DNA of 15,730 nt, taken from assembly GCA_025965295.1 (NCBI GenBank), contig JAOPXF010000487.1, positions 1 to 15,730 of the forward strand, given 5' to 3'. The number at the start of each line of letters is the position of its first letter. Positions within the stretch are counted from its first letter, which is position 1. The notes under the pieces are model-generated. The model was not told the DNA's origin and did not search any database. It worked only from the letters and a program-made list of their open reading frames with translations. The stretch comes from Nocardioides sp. GTDB lineage: Bacteria; Actinomycetota; Actinomycetes; Propionibacteriales; Nocardioidaceae. The translations under genes were made by a program, and so were the position numbers. Below, piece by piece: positions 6,548 to 13,516 of the stretch.

Positions 6548-7213
6548 ATGAGCCGCATCGCGATCGTCGGGGGCCACGGCAAGGTGGCCCGGCACCTCCT
6601 GGTGGACCTGCGCAGGACCGAGCACGACCCGGTCGCGCTGGTCCGCAGGGAGGAGTACCGCTCCGAGCTGGAGGGCCTCGGGGCCGAGGTCCGCCTCCTC
6701 GACATCGAGCATTCGGACGCCGACGCCTTCGCCGAGGCGTTCGAGGGGTGCGACGCGGTGGTCTTCACGGCCGGCGGCGGTCCCGACGGCAACGCCGAGC
6801 GCAAGCGCACCGTCGACCTCGAGGGGTCGCTGAAGTCGATCGCCGGCGCGCGGACGGCCGGCATCACCCGTTTCGTCCAGGTCTCGGCGATCGGCGTCGA
6901 CGACCCGCTCCCGGCCGACACCGAGCCCGTCTGGAGGGCGTACGTCGAGGCGAAGCGCGATGCGGACGCGGCGCTGCGCGACAGCGGCCTGGACTGGACG
7001 ATCCTGCGCCCCGGACGCCTCACCGACGACCCCGCGACCGGGTTGGTCTCGCTCGGCGAGGACGTCTCACGGGGTGACGTGACCCGCGCCGACGTGGCCG
7101 CGGTGATCGCGGCCGTGCTCGACTCGGCCGCGTCGGTCCACCGGCAGTGGAACCTCGTCAACGGCGACGTGCCCATCGCGGACGCGGTGGCTCAGTCGGC
7201 CAGCCCCGAGTAG
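6548..7213 (+). CDS. Atypical SDR / NmrA-like NAD(P)-binding protein
   Basis: A 221-aa single-domain Rossmann protein of the NAD(P)H-binding atypical SDR group (YwnB/NmrA-like). The dinucleotide loop is IVGGHGKVA (6-14), the strand-4 motif is VVFTAGGG (71-78), and a catalytic-type set is present: S113 in VQVSAIG with Y132 and K136 in YVEAK. LDWTILRPGRLTD (148-160) is a family hallmark. Members act as oxidoreductases or redox sensors, and the substrate cannot be told from sequence. The ATG at 6548 is fixed by the TACGGT box 6 nt upstream. Its 3' end overlaps the tail of the opposing helicase gene by 22 bp (7192-7213). Confidence 0.88.
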   Translation: MSRIAIVGGHGKVARHLLVDLRRTEHDPVALVRREEYRSELEGLGAEVRLLDIEHSDADAFAEAFEGCDAVVFTAGGGPDGNAERKRTVDLEGSLKSIAGARTAGITRFVQVSAIGVDDPLPADTEPVWRAYVEAKRDADAALRDSGLDWTILRPGRLTDDPATGLVSLGEDVSRGDVTRADVAAVIAAVLDSAASVHRQWNLVNGDVPIADAVAQSASPE

Positions 7214-9990
7214 GCGACCACCCCGCGCCGCAGTCGGCGTACGACCTCGCGGGCGGTGGCGCGCAGGGGCGCGTCACCCGCCGCGTCGGAGACGTGGCCG
7301 GCCAGGTCGAGCAGCTGCTTCATCCAGCGGACGAAGTCGCCGGCAGCCAGCTCGCTGTGACCGAGCACGTCGTCGAGCTCGTCACCCTCGGCCCAGCGGT
7401 AGGCGCTCCAGGCGAAGCCGAGGTCGGGCTGGCGCAGGAAGTCGAGCTTGTTCTCCCGCTCGAGGGCGTCGAGCTCGCCCCAGAGCCGCACCATCTCCGC
7501 GATGGCCTCCTTGGCCGCGCCGCCGGGCAGCCGCGGCGAGGACGCGTCGTCGGCGCGACGGGCCTCGAAGACCAGGACCGACAGGGCGGCGGCCAGCTCG
7601 GACGGCGTGAGGTCGTCCCAGAGCCCGTGCCGCAGCGACTCCGCGGCGACCAGGTCCATGTCGGAGTAGATCCGCTGGAGGTGCCGCCCGCGCGGGGTCA
7701 CCGTGTCGCCGTCGAGGTAGTCGAGCGTGGTGAGGACGTCGCAGACCCGGTCGAACTGGCGGGCGACCGTGTTGGTGCGCTGCTCGACCCGTCGCCTCAG
7801 GGTGGCGGCGTCCCGGTCGAGCTTGAACCAGCGCTCGGCCCAGCGGGCGTGCTCCTCCCGGTCGGGACAGACATGGCAGGGGTGCGCCTTCAGCTCGGCG
7901 CGCAGCCGTTCGATCTGTTCGTCGGTGCCGTCGGGCCGTCGTACGTCGCCATCCCTGCGCTGGGCGGGTGGCGGCGGGGTCAGGTTGTGGGTGCGAGTGC
8001 GCAGCGCCGAGGCCAGGTCGCGCCGCATCTGCGGGTTGCGACCGTTGAAGTTCTTGGGCACCTTGAGCCGCGTGACCGGCTCGACCGGTGTCGGGAAGTC
8101 GATCATCGCCAGGCGGCGCGCCTGCCGGTCGGCGGTGACGACGTACGGGCGTGGGCCCTCGGGCGCGAACCCGGGGTCGATCACGACGGCGAAGCCCGCG
8201 AACTTGCCGGCCGGGACCTGGATGACGTCGCCGGGCTTCAGGTTCGCCAGTGACGCCAGCGCCTCGTCGCGCTGGTCGGTGCGACGGACCCTGGCGGCGC
8301 CCTTCTCGGCCTCGCCGATGCGCCGGCGGATCGCGGCGTACTCCATGAAGTCGCCCAGGTGGCAGGCGGCCGCCTCGGCGTAGCCGTCGAGCGCCTCCTG
8401 GCTCTTCGAGAGCTGGCGGGCCAGGCCGACGACGGCCTTGTCGGCCTGGAACTGCGCGAAGGACTGCTCGAGCAGCTCGCGGGAGCGCTCGCGGCCGAAC
8501 TGGTGGACCAGGTTGACGGCCATGTTGTACGACGGCCGGAACGACGAGCGGAGCGGGTAGGTGCGCGTGGAGGCCAGACCGGCGACCTCGCGGGGGTTCA
8601 TGCCGGGCTGCCAGAGCACGACCCCGTGGCCCTCGGTGTCGAGCCCGCGGCGGCCGGCGCGGCCGGTCAACTGGGTGTACTCCCCCGGCGTGATGTCGGC
8701 GTGCGTCTCCCCGTTCCACTTGCTGAGCTTCTCGATGACGACCGTGCGCGCGGGCATGTTGATGCCGAGGGCCAGGGTCTCGGTGGCGAAGACGACCTTG
8801 CACAGGCCGCGGACGAAGAGCTCCTCCACGCACTGCTTGAACGCCGGCAGCATCCCGGCGTGGTGGGCCGCGACGCCACGGGTGAGGCCGTCGAGGAAGT
8901 CGTGGTAGCCGAGGACCTGGAGGTCCTCCTCGGGCAGGTGCCGGCAGCTCTCCTCGACGAACTGGAAGATCGTGTCGCGCTCCTCCGGCGTGGTGAGCCG
9001 CGCCCCCGCGTTGAGGCACTGGGTCACCGCCGCGTCGCAGCCGACCCGGCTGAAGATGAAGACGATCGCCGGCAGTAGACCCTCGCGGTCGAGCCGGTCG
9101 ATCACGTCGAAGCGGCTGGGGATCCAGACCCGCCGGCCGTTGCCGACCTGCCTGGCGCCCCCGTTGCGGGGTCCGTTGCGGCCCTTGGGCGACCGGCGGT
9201 CCTTCATGTGGCTGCTGGCCCAGTCGTCGCGGGCGATCTTCTGGAGCTCGTTGTTGACCGGGGCGCCCTCCTTGACGAAGCCGGCCGCCGCGTCGACGTC
9301 GGACGACGCGAAGAGGTCGAGAAGGCGCTTGCCGACCATGACGTGCTGGTAGAGCGGCACCGGCCGCTTCTCCTCCACGATCGTGGCCGTGTCGCCGCGC
9401 ACGGTGGCCAGCCACTCGCCGAACTCCTCGGCGTTGGAGACCGTCGCGGAGAGCGAGACCAGCGACACCGACTCGGGCAGGTGGATGATCACCTCCTCCC
9501 AGACCGCGCCGCGCGACCGGTCGGCGAGGTAGTGCACCTCGTCCATCACCACGAAGCCGAGGCCCAGCAGCGTGCGGGACCCGGCGTACAGCATGTTGCG
9601 GAGCACCTCGGTCGTCATGACGACGACGGGGGCGTCGCCGTTGACGACGTTGTCGCCGGTCAGCAGCCCGACCTGTTCGGGGCCGTAGCGGGCGACCAGG
9701 TCGTTGTACTTCTGGTTGGAGAGCGCCTTGATCGGCGTGGTGTAGAAGCACTTGCGGCCGGTCTCGAGGGCGAGGTGGACGGCGAACTCGCCGACGATCG
9801 TCTTGCCCGACCCGGTGGGGGCGGCGACGAGGACCCCGCGGCCCTCCTCGATCTCGCGGCACGCGCGGACCTGGAAGTCGTCGAGCGGGAAGGGGTAGAG
9901 GCTCTCGAAGCCCCGGAGGACCGGGTGCCTGCGTCCCTGCCGGAAGTCGGCGTACCTCTCGGCCGGCGACAGGTCGTCCGCGGTGGTCAT
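7192..9990 (-). CDS. helY: Ski2/Mtr4-like DEAD/DEAH-box helicase (HelY)
   Basis: A 932-aa superfamily-2 helicase of the HelY/Ski2/Mtr4 group, likely acting on RNA or structured nucleic acid. Motifs: Walker A APTGSGKT (57-64), TTPIKALSNQK (84-94), Walker B DEVHY (150-154), motif III SAT (181-183), FATETLALGINMPARTVV (401-418) and motif VI QLTGRAGRRG (440-449). A basic, glycine-rich insert runs from about 262 to 288. C-terminal to the RecA domains lies a CHVCP element (C705, C708) followed by DREEHARWAER (710-720), then the DSHCT-type helical domain (about 760-932). It sits after tatC, as helY does in mycobacteria, but with two genes between them. The ATG at 9990 is 6 nt after a TAGGGT box and has no clear ribosome binding site, suggesting its own leaderless promoter. 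Confidence 0.94.
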   Translation of the reverse strand: MTTADDLSPAERYADFRQGRRHPVLRGFESLYPFPLDDFQVRACREIEEGRGVLVAAPTGSGKTIVGEFAVHLALETGRKCFYTTPIKALSNQKYNDLVARYGPEQVGLLTGDNVVNGDAPVVVMTTEVLRNMLYAGSRTLLGLGFVVMDEVHYLADRSRGAVWEEVIIHLPESVSLVSLSATVSNAEEFGEWLATVRGDTATIVEEKRPVPLYQHVMVGKRLLDLFASSDVDAAAGFVKEGAPVNNELQKIARDDWASSHMKDRRSPKGRNGPRNGGARQVGNGRRVWIPSRFDVIDRLDREGLLPAIVFIFSRVGCDAAVTQCLNAGARLTTPEERDTIFQFVEESCRHLPEEDLQVLGYHDFLDGLTRGVAAHHAGMLPAFKQCVEELFVRGLCKVVFATETLALGINMPARTVVIEKLSKWNGETHADITPGEYTQLTGRAGRRGLDTEGHGVVLWQPGMNPREVAGLASTRTYPLRSSFRPSYNMAVNLVHQFGRERSRELLEQSFAQFQADKAVVGLARQLSKSQEALDGYAEAAACHLGDFMEYAAIRRRIGEAEKGAARVRRTDQRDEALASLANLKPGDVIQVPAGKFAGFAVVIDPGFAPEGPRPYVVTADRQARRLAMIDFPTPVEPVTRLKVPKNFNGRNPQMRRDLASALRTRTHNLTPPPPAQRRDGDVRRPDGTDEQIERLRAELKAHPCHVCPDREEHARWAERWFKLDRDAATLRRRVEQRTNTVARQFDRVCDVLTTLDYLDGDTVTPRGRHLQRIYSDMDLVAAESLRHGLWDDLTPSELAAALSVLVFEARRADDASSPRLPGGAAKEAIAEMVRLWGELDALERENKLDFLRQPDLGFAWSAYRWAEGDELDDVLGHSELAAGDFVRWMKQLLDLAGHVSDAAGDAPLRATAREVVRRLRRGVVAYSGLAD

Positions 9991-9996
9991 GTCCCC

Positions 9997-10002
9997 ACCC
10001 TA
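9997..10002 (-). promoter_or_regulatory. -10 box for leaderless helY transcript
   Basis: TAGGGT on the minus strand, 6 nt (GGGGAC) before the helY ATG, in the 22-bp gap after the lipid-kinase stop. GTGGGG may alternatively act as a weak ribosome binding site. Confidence 0.5.
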
Positions 10003-10012
10003 TGCATGGCGG

Positions 10013-10894
10013 CTAAGCCAGGACGCTCAGCGCTCCGGGGGCGCACTCGATCGTCAGCGGGAGCGGCCCGAACCGCTCGCCGTCGGCGTACGACACGATG
10101 CCGGGCGCCGCGACCGTGACCGTGCGGACCAGGTGGTGTTCGTACTGGGGGTGAGTGGTGTGGGTGCCCTTGAACAGCTTGGGGTAGGTCTTGACCAGCC
10201 CGGGCTTGCTCATCGGCTTGATGATGACCACGTCGAGCATCCCGTCGTCGAGCACCGCGCCCTCGGTGATCCGCAGGCCGCCGCCGAACGACGGCCCGTT
10301 GCCGATCGCGACCAGCATCGCGTCGAGCCGGTGGGTGACCCCGTCGAGCTCGAGGACGTAGGGCAGCGGCTTGAAGGTGCGCAGCTCGAGCAGGGTGGCC
10401 AGGTTGTAGCGCATCTGGCCCCGCGGCCAGGTCATCGCGTTGGCGCGCTCGTTGACGATCGCGTCGAAGCCCGCGGCCATGACGGTCACGAAGTACCGCG
10501 AGCCGCAGCGCGCCAGGTCGATCGTGCGGGTCCGGCCGGCGATGACCCGGTCGGCCGCGGCCAGCGGGTCCTTGCGCGGCAGGTCGACGTAGCGCGCCAC
10601 GTCGTTGCCGGACCCGGCGGGCACGATGCCCAGCGGGGTGCCGGTGCCGGCCACGGCCTGGGCGCCCAGGTGCACGATGCCGTCACCTCCGACGACGACG
10701 AGTGCCTCGACCCCGTCGGCCACGCACTGGCGGGCCAGGTCGAGGGCCTCGTCGGCGTCCCGGCCCTGGAGGTTGCGCACCACCAGGCCCGCGTCGCGAA
10801 GTCGCGGCAGGGCCACGTCACGTGCCTTGGCGCCCTTGCCCTTGCCGGACGTCGGGTTGGTGAGAAGTGCGATCTCGCGCGCGTTGCCGGCCAC
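10013..10894 (-). CDS. Diacylglycerol kinase-family lipid kinase
   Basis: A 293-aa protein of the DagK/YegS/BmrU family, which phosphorylates diacylglycerol or related lipids with ATP at the membrane surface. The N-terminal catalytic domain has the phosphate-binding loop NPTSGKGKG (13-21), GGDGI (69-73, the family's GGDGT/GGDGS site) and VPAGSGNDVARY (91-102). The C-terminal beta-sandwich includes GNGPSFGGGLRITEGA and ADGE. The GTG at 10894 is preceded by TAGTCT with a 6-nt gap, and this -10 box overlaps the stop codon of the unknown gene upstream, so it may be transcribed independently. A lipid kinase is not part of the mycobacterial tatC-helY arrangement, and its link to neighbours is unknown. 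Confidence 0.9.
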   Translation of the reverse strand: MAGNAREIALLTNPTSGKGKGAKARDVALPRLRDAGLVVRNLQGRDADEALDLARQCVADGVEALVVVGGDGIVHLGAQAVAGTGTPLGIVPAGSGNDVARYVDLPRKDPLAAADRVIAGRTRTIDLARCGSRYFVTVMAAGFDAIVNERANAMTWPRGQMRYNLATLLELRTFKPLPYVLELDGVTHRLDAMLVAIGNGPSFGGGLRITEGAVLDDGMLDVVIIKPMSKPGLVKTYPKLFKGTHTTHPQYEHHLVRTVTVAAPGIVSYADGERFGPLPLTIECAPGALSVLA

Positions 10895-10900
10895 GCGCCG

Positions 10901-10906
10901 AGACTA
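10901..10906 (-). promoter_or_regulatory. -10 box for leaderless lipid-kinase transcript
   Basis: TAGTCT on the minus strand is followed by CGGCGC and the GTG start. Its first three bases are the TAG stop of the preceding gene (10906-10904). Confidence 0.5.
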
Positions 10907-11338
10907 GCGGCCGGGGGTGCCCCGTCGTGGGGACTCGGCACCGATCCGCAGCCGCGCCGCGAACCGGTCCGGGGAGACGCCGACGGCCTTGGCGAGCCGG
11001 CTGAGGGCGTCGAGCACCTGGTCGGCGGTGAAGGCGGTGCCCGGGATGGCCAGCGTCAGCCGTCCGTCGTGCGCCACGAGCAGGATCTGGCCGTGCCGCC
11101 AGGCCTGGTGGGCGCGCAGCCGGGTCTGGTCGTCGGCCACCGGCGCGGGGTACGCCTCGTCGACCGCCAGCAGGTCACAGGCCAGCTCGTGGGCGTTGTC
11201 CGCGTCCCCGGAGAGCAGGCCGACGACGTGGTGGCCGGTGCGGACGCCGACCTCGGGGGTCCAGGTGACCTCGGACTCCCCCAGCCACTCGGGCAGGTCG
11301 AAGGGGTCGACCGGGTCGAGAGGCGGCGGGGCGCTCAC
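10904..11338 (-). CDS. Unrecognised 144-aa protein coupled to tatC
   Basis: No family is recognised. The protein is soluble-looking, with no signal peptide, membrane segment or Cys pair. An acidic, Pro-rich N-terminus (PPPLDPVDPFDLPEWLGE) leads into a mixed alpha/beta region containing GHHVVGLLSGDADNAHELA and ILLVAHDGRLTLAIPG, then a helical stretch TADQVLDALSRLAKAVG and a basic tail. The GTG start (11338-11336) overlaps the tatC stop (11337-11335) as GTGA and no ribosome binding site is visible, so translation probably depends on tatC. Coding is supported by the exact overlap, codon bias and lack of a better frame. A role with the Tat system or the downstream lipid kinase is possible but has no direct evidence. 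The frame continues open upstream inside tatC, where it is a shadow. Confidence 0.8.
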   Translation of the reverse strand: MSAPPPLDPVDPFDLPEWLGESEVTWTPEVGVRTGHHVVGLLSGDADNAHELACDLLAVDEAYPAPVADDQTRLRAHQAWRHGQILLVAHDGRLTLAIPGTAFTADQVLDALSRLAKAVGVSPDRFAARLRIGAESPRRGTPGR

Positions 11339-12183
11339 AGTGGCGAGACCTCGTCGTCGGACCACTGGTCGGTGCTCTCGGTGCCGCGGCCGCGCGCCCG
11401 GTCGATGAACCGTGCGATCACCTCGGCCAGCAGGAACAGGACCAGCATGGGAATGGCGAGCATCAGCATCGAGAACGGGTCGGTCGAGGGCGTCGCGACG
11501 GCCGCGAACACGAAGGTGCCGAGGACGATCCACGGGCGATAGCGGCCGATCTGCTTGCCGGTCACCACGCCGGCGAGACTGAGCATGATCACGAAGAGCG
11601 GGATCTCGAAGGAGATCCCGAAGACCAGCAGCATCCGGGTGAGGAAGCTGAAGTACTCGCCGAACTCGACGAGGCTCTCGAGCTGAGCCGGCGTGAAGCC
11701 GATCAGCACCTCGAGGCCCTTCGGCAGCACGTAGTAGCCGGTCGCCACGCCGGCGAAGAAGAGCGGGCCCGCCACCGCGGCGAAGATCCGCGACCACTTG
11801 CGCTCGTGGGCATGGAGACCGGGGACGATGAAGCCCCAGATCTGGTAGAGCCAGTAGGGGCTGGACACGACGATCGCCGCGACCCCGCAGAGCTTCAGCT
11901 GGAGCATCAGCGGGCCGGTGGCCCCGGCGACGTACGCCGTCGTCTGCGTCTTCTGGTCCAGCGCCACGCGGGCGTGGTTGTAGGGGCCCAGGACCAGCTC
12001 GAGCAGCTGGTCGTAGAAGAACAACGAGACCGCGAACGTCAGGACGAGGAAGAGCGCGGCGCGGATCAGCCGGGCCCGCAGCTCCCGCAGGTGGTCACCG
12101 AGGGCCATCCGGCCGTCGGGGCCCACGGGGTGCGCTGGCGTGCCGCGCAGCAGGCGCACCACACCGTTCAGGGAGAACGCCAC
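11335..12183 (-). CDS. tatC: Twin-arginine translocase subunit TatC
   Basis: A 282-aa inner-membrane protein with six predicted membrane helices, the receptor for twin-arginine signal peptides of folded exported proteins. Signatures are HLRELRARL (31-39, the cytosolic signal-binding N-terminus), PYWLYQIWGFIVPGL (109-123) and FGISFEIPLFVIML (188-201, with the conserved buried Glu E193), ending in an acidic cytosolic tail (268-280). The GTG start at 12183 lies 10 nt after the tatA stop; a start at the internal ATG (residue 26, just before ALGDHLRELR) is possible, but mycobacterial TatC has a similar N-terminal extension. No clear ribosome binding site is seen, so coupling to tatA is likely. Its stop overlaps the start of the following unknown gene. 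Confidence 0.95.
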   Translation of the reverse strand: MAFSLNGVVRLLRGTPAHPVGPDGRMALGDHLRELRARLIRAALFLVLTFAVSLFFYDQLLELVLGPYNHARVALDQKTQTTAYVAGATGPLMLQLKLCGVAAIVVSSPYWLYQIWGFIVPGLHAHERKWSRIFAAVAGPLFFAGVATGYYVLPKGLEVLIGFTPAQLESLVEFGEYFSFLTRMLLVFGISFEIPLFVIMLSLAGVVTGKQIGRYRPWIVLGTFVFAAVATPSTDPFSMLMLAIPMLVLFLLAEVIARFIDRARGRGTESTDQWSDDEVSPL

Positions 12184-12193
12184 CGTCGGTGGG

Positions 12194-12472
12194 TCAGGCA
12201 GTCGTGTCGTCGCGGCGCTCGCGCGCGATGCGGTCCGCCTCGTCGTCGAGGAGCTTCTGCCGGGCGTCGAGCTCGCGCTGCTCGGGGGTCTTGGTCGCCT
12301 GGTCCTCGTCGTCGTCCATCAGGCCCTTGGTCTCGGCCTTGAAGATGCGGAGCGCACGGCCGCTCCCGCGGGCGAGCTCGGGCAGCTTGGAGGCGCCGAA
12401 GAGCAGCAGGATCACGATCAGGATGAGCACGAGCTCCTGGGGGCCCAGGCCGGCGATGAGTGGGGTGATCAT
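12194..12472 (-). CDS. tatA: Sec-independent translocase subunit TatA
   Basis: A 92-aa TatA: one membrane helix (about 11-24, ELVLILIVILLLFG), the invariant FG (24-25), the hinge and amphipathic helix ASKLPELARGSGRALRIFK (26-44), then a charged cytosolic tail rich in Asp, Glu, Arg and Lys. TatA oligomers form the translocation conduit with TatC. The ATG at 12472 is preceded by GAGGA (12481-12477) at 4 nt. A separate tatB is not in the window; many actinomycetes encode it elsewhere. It precedes tatC by 10 nt. Confidence 0.95.
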   Translation of the reverse strand: MITPLIAGLGPQELVLILIVILLLFGASKLPELARGSGRALRIFKAETKGLMDDDEDQATKTPEQRELDARQKLLDDEADRIARERRDDTTA

Positions 12473-12505
12473 GGGGTCCTCGCGTGGTGTGTGACTGGTG
12501 GGTTC

Positions 12506-12511
12506 ATCGTA
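12506..12511 (-). promoter_or_regulatory. Possible internal -10 box for tatA-tatC
   Basis: TACGAT on the minus strand, in the 48-bp gap after pafC, would start transcription about 27 nt before the tatA ATG. The -35 region, inside the pafC end, is not recognisable. Confidence 0.3.
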
Positions 12512-12520
12512 CGCGGTAGG

Positions 12521-13516
12521 TCAGGAGTACAGACCCAGCGCCTCGCGGGCGGCGGCCGTGAAGGCGTGGGCGTACCCCGGCGGTGACAGGACGCTCGCGT
12601 GTGGGGCGAGGCGCAGCAGCAGGCGCTGGAGCCACCGCTCGTCGGCGATGAGGAGGTCGACCTCCAGGCCGCCGTCGGGCAGGGAACGCACCGCCTCGAC
12701 CGGGTAGTACTCCACCACCCACCTGGCGGGCGGGGCCAGCCGAAGCGTGACCAAGGTCGTGTCGGACGAGCGGGCGAAGATCCCGTCGCCGAGGTCGCGC
12801 GGTGCCTCGGTCGGGGTCTCGACGGCGGTGTCGAGGATCTCGGCCTCGTGGATCCGGTCCAGGCGGAACAGGCGCGGGGCCTCGGCACTGTGGCACCAGG
12901 CGTCGAGGTAGGCGAAGCCGTGGGCCGTCACCACGCCGCGGGGGTCGACGGTGCGCTCGGACTCCTCGTCGCGGGAGGGCACGAAGTAGGTGAGCCGGAG
13001 CTGACGGCCCGCGGCGACGGCGTCCTCGAGGGTACGGCGCAGCCGCGAGTCGTCGGGGGCCACGGGCTCGTCGCCCGGGTCGATCTGGGTCGCCGCGGAT
13101 CCCTCGGCGGCCGCGGCCTCCAGCTTGGCCAGCGCCCGGTCGACGACCTCGCGGGTCTCGTCGCGGGCGCCGTTGCGCAGCGCGCGGAGCGCCACGATGA
13201 TCGCGGTCGCCTCGGTCGGCGACAGGCGCAGTGGCCGGGCCAGGTAGTCGGCGTTCGACACCCGGATCACCCCGTCGGCCTCCGGGCCCTCGAGCGCGTC
13301 GAGGTCGACGTCGATGAGGTCGTCGGGGTAGCCGCCCGGCAGCCCGCACATGAGCAGCACCTTGAGGTCCTTGACCAGCTGGTCGGCCGGGACGCCCAGT
13401 GCGGCGGCCGCGTCGTCGAGACGGACCTGCCCGCGAGCGTGCAGGAACGGGACCAGCGTGAGCAGCCGGCCGACCTGGTCCTTGGCGCCGCTCGGCGCCG
13501 GGCGCGCGGCGCTCAC
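12521..13516 (-). CDS. pafC: WYL-domain transcriptional regulator PafC
   Basis: A 331-aa regulator with an N-terminal winged-helix region (about 12-95, QVGRLLTLVPFLHARGQVRL onward) and a WYL domain (about 145-230: RQLRLTYFVPSRDEESERTV, then FAYLDAWCHSAEAPRLFRLDRI). PafC acts with PafB as a transcription activator of the LexA-independent DNA-damage response in mycobacteria. The name comes from the pafA cluster, although the pair is not required for Pup ligation. The GTG start (13516) overlaps the pafB stop (13513-13515) as GTGA, giving tight coupling that fits a stoichiometric PafB-PafC pair. The open frame extends to 13951 inside pafB and is not coding there. Confidence 0.93.
   Translation of the reverse strand: MSAARPAPSGAKDQVGRLLTLVPFLHARGQVRLDDAAAALGVPADQLVKDLKVLLMCGLPGGYPDDLIDVDLDALEGPEADGVIRVSNADYLARPLRLSPTEATAIIVALRALRNGARDETREVVDRALAKLEAAAAEGSAATQIDPGDEPVAPDDSRLRRTLEDAVAAGRQLRLTYFVPSRDEESERTVDPRGVVTAHGFAYLDAWCHSAEAPRLFRLDRIHEAEILDTAVETPTEAPRDLGDGIFARSSDTTLVTLRLAPPARWVVEYYPVEAVRSLPDGGLEVDLLIADERWLQRLLLRLAPHASVLSPPGYAHAFTAAAREALGLYS

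Noticed and set aside
5213..6712. 499-aa minus-strand open frame across the exonuclease and Lrp genes
   Set aside because: It is a frame shadow of two well-identified genes and has no domain of its own.
7382..9862. 826-aa minus-strand frame inside helY
   Set aside because: It is the out-of-frame copy of helY, dominated by Arg, Pro and Gly; the 932-aa frame carries all helicase motifs.
9983..11542. 519-aa plus-strand open frame opposite lipid kinase, unknown gene and tatC
   Set aside because: Three minus-strand genes with exact overlaps explain this stretch, and the plus-strand product resembles no protein family.
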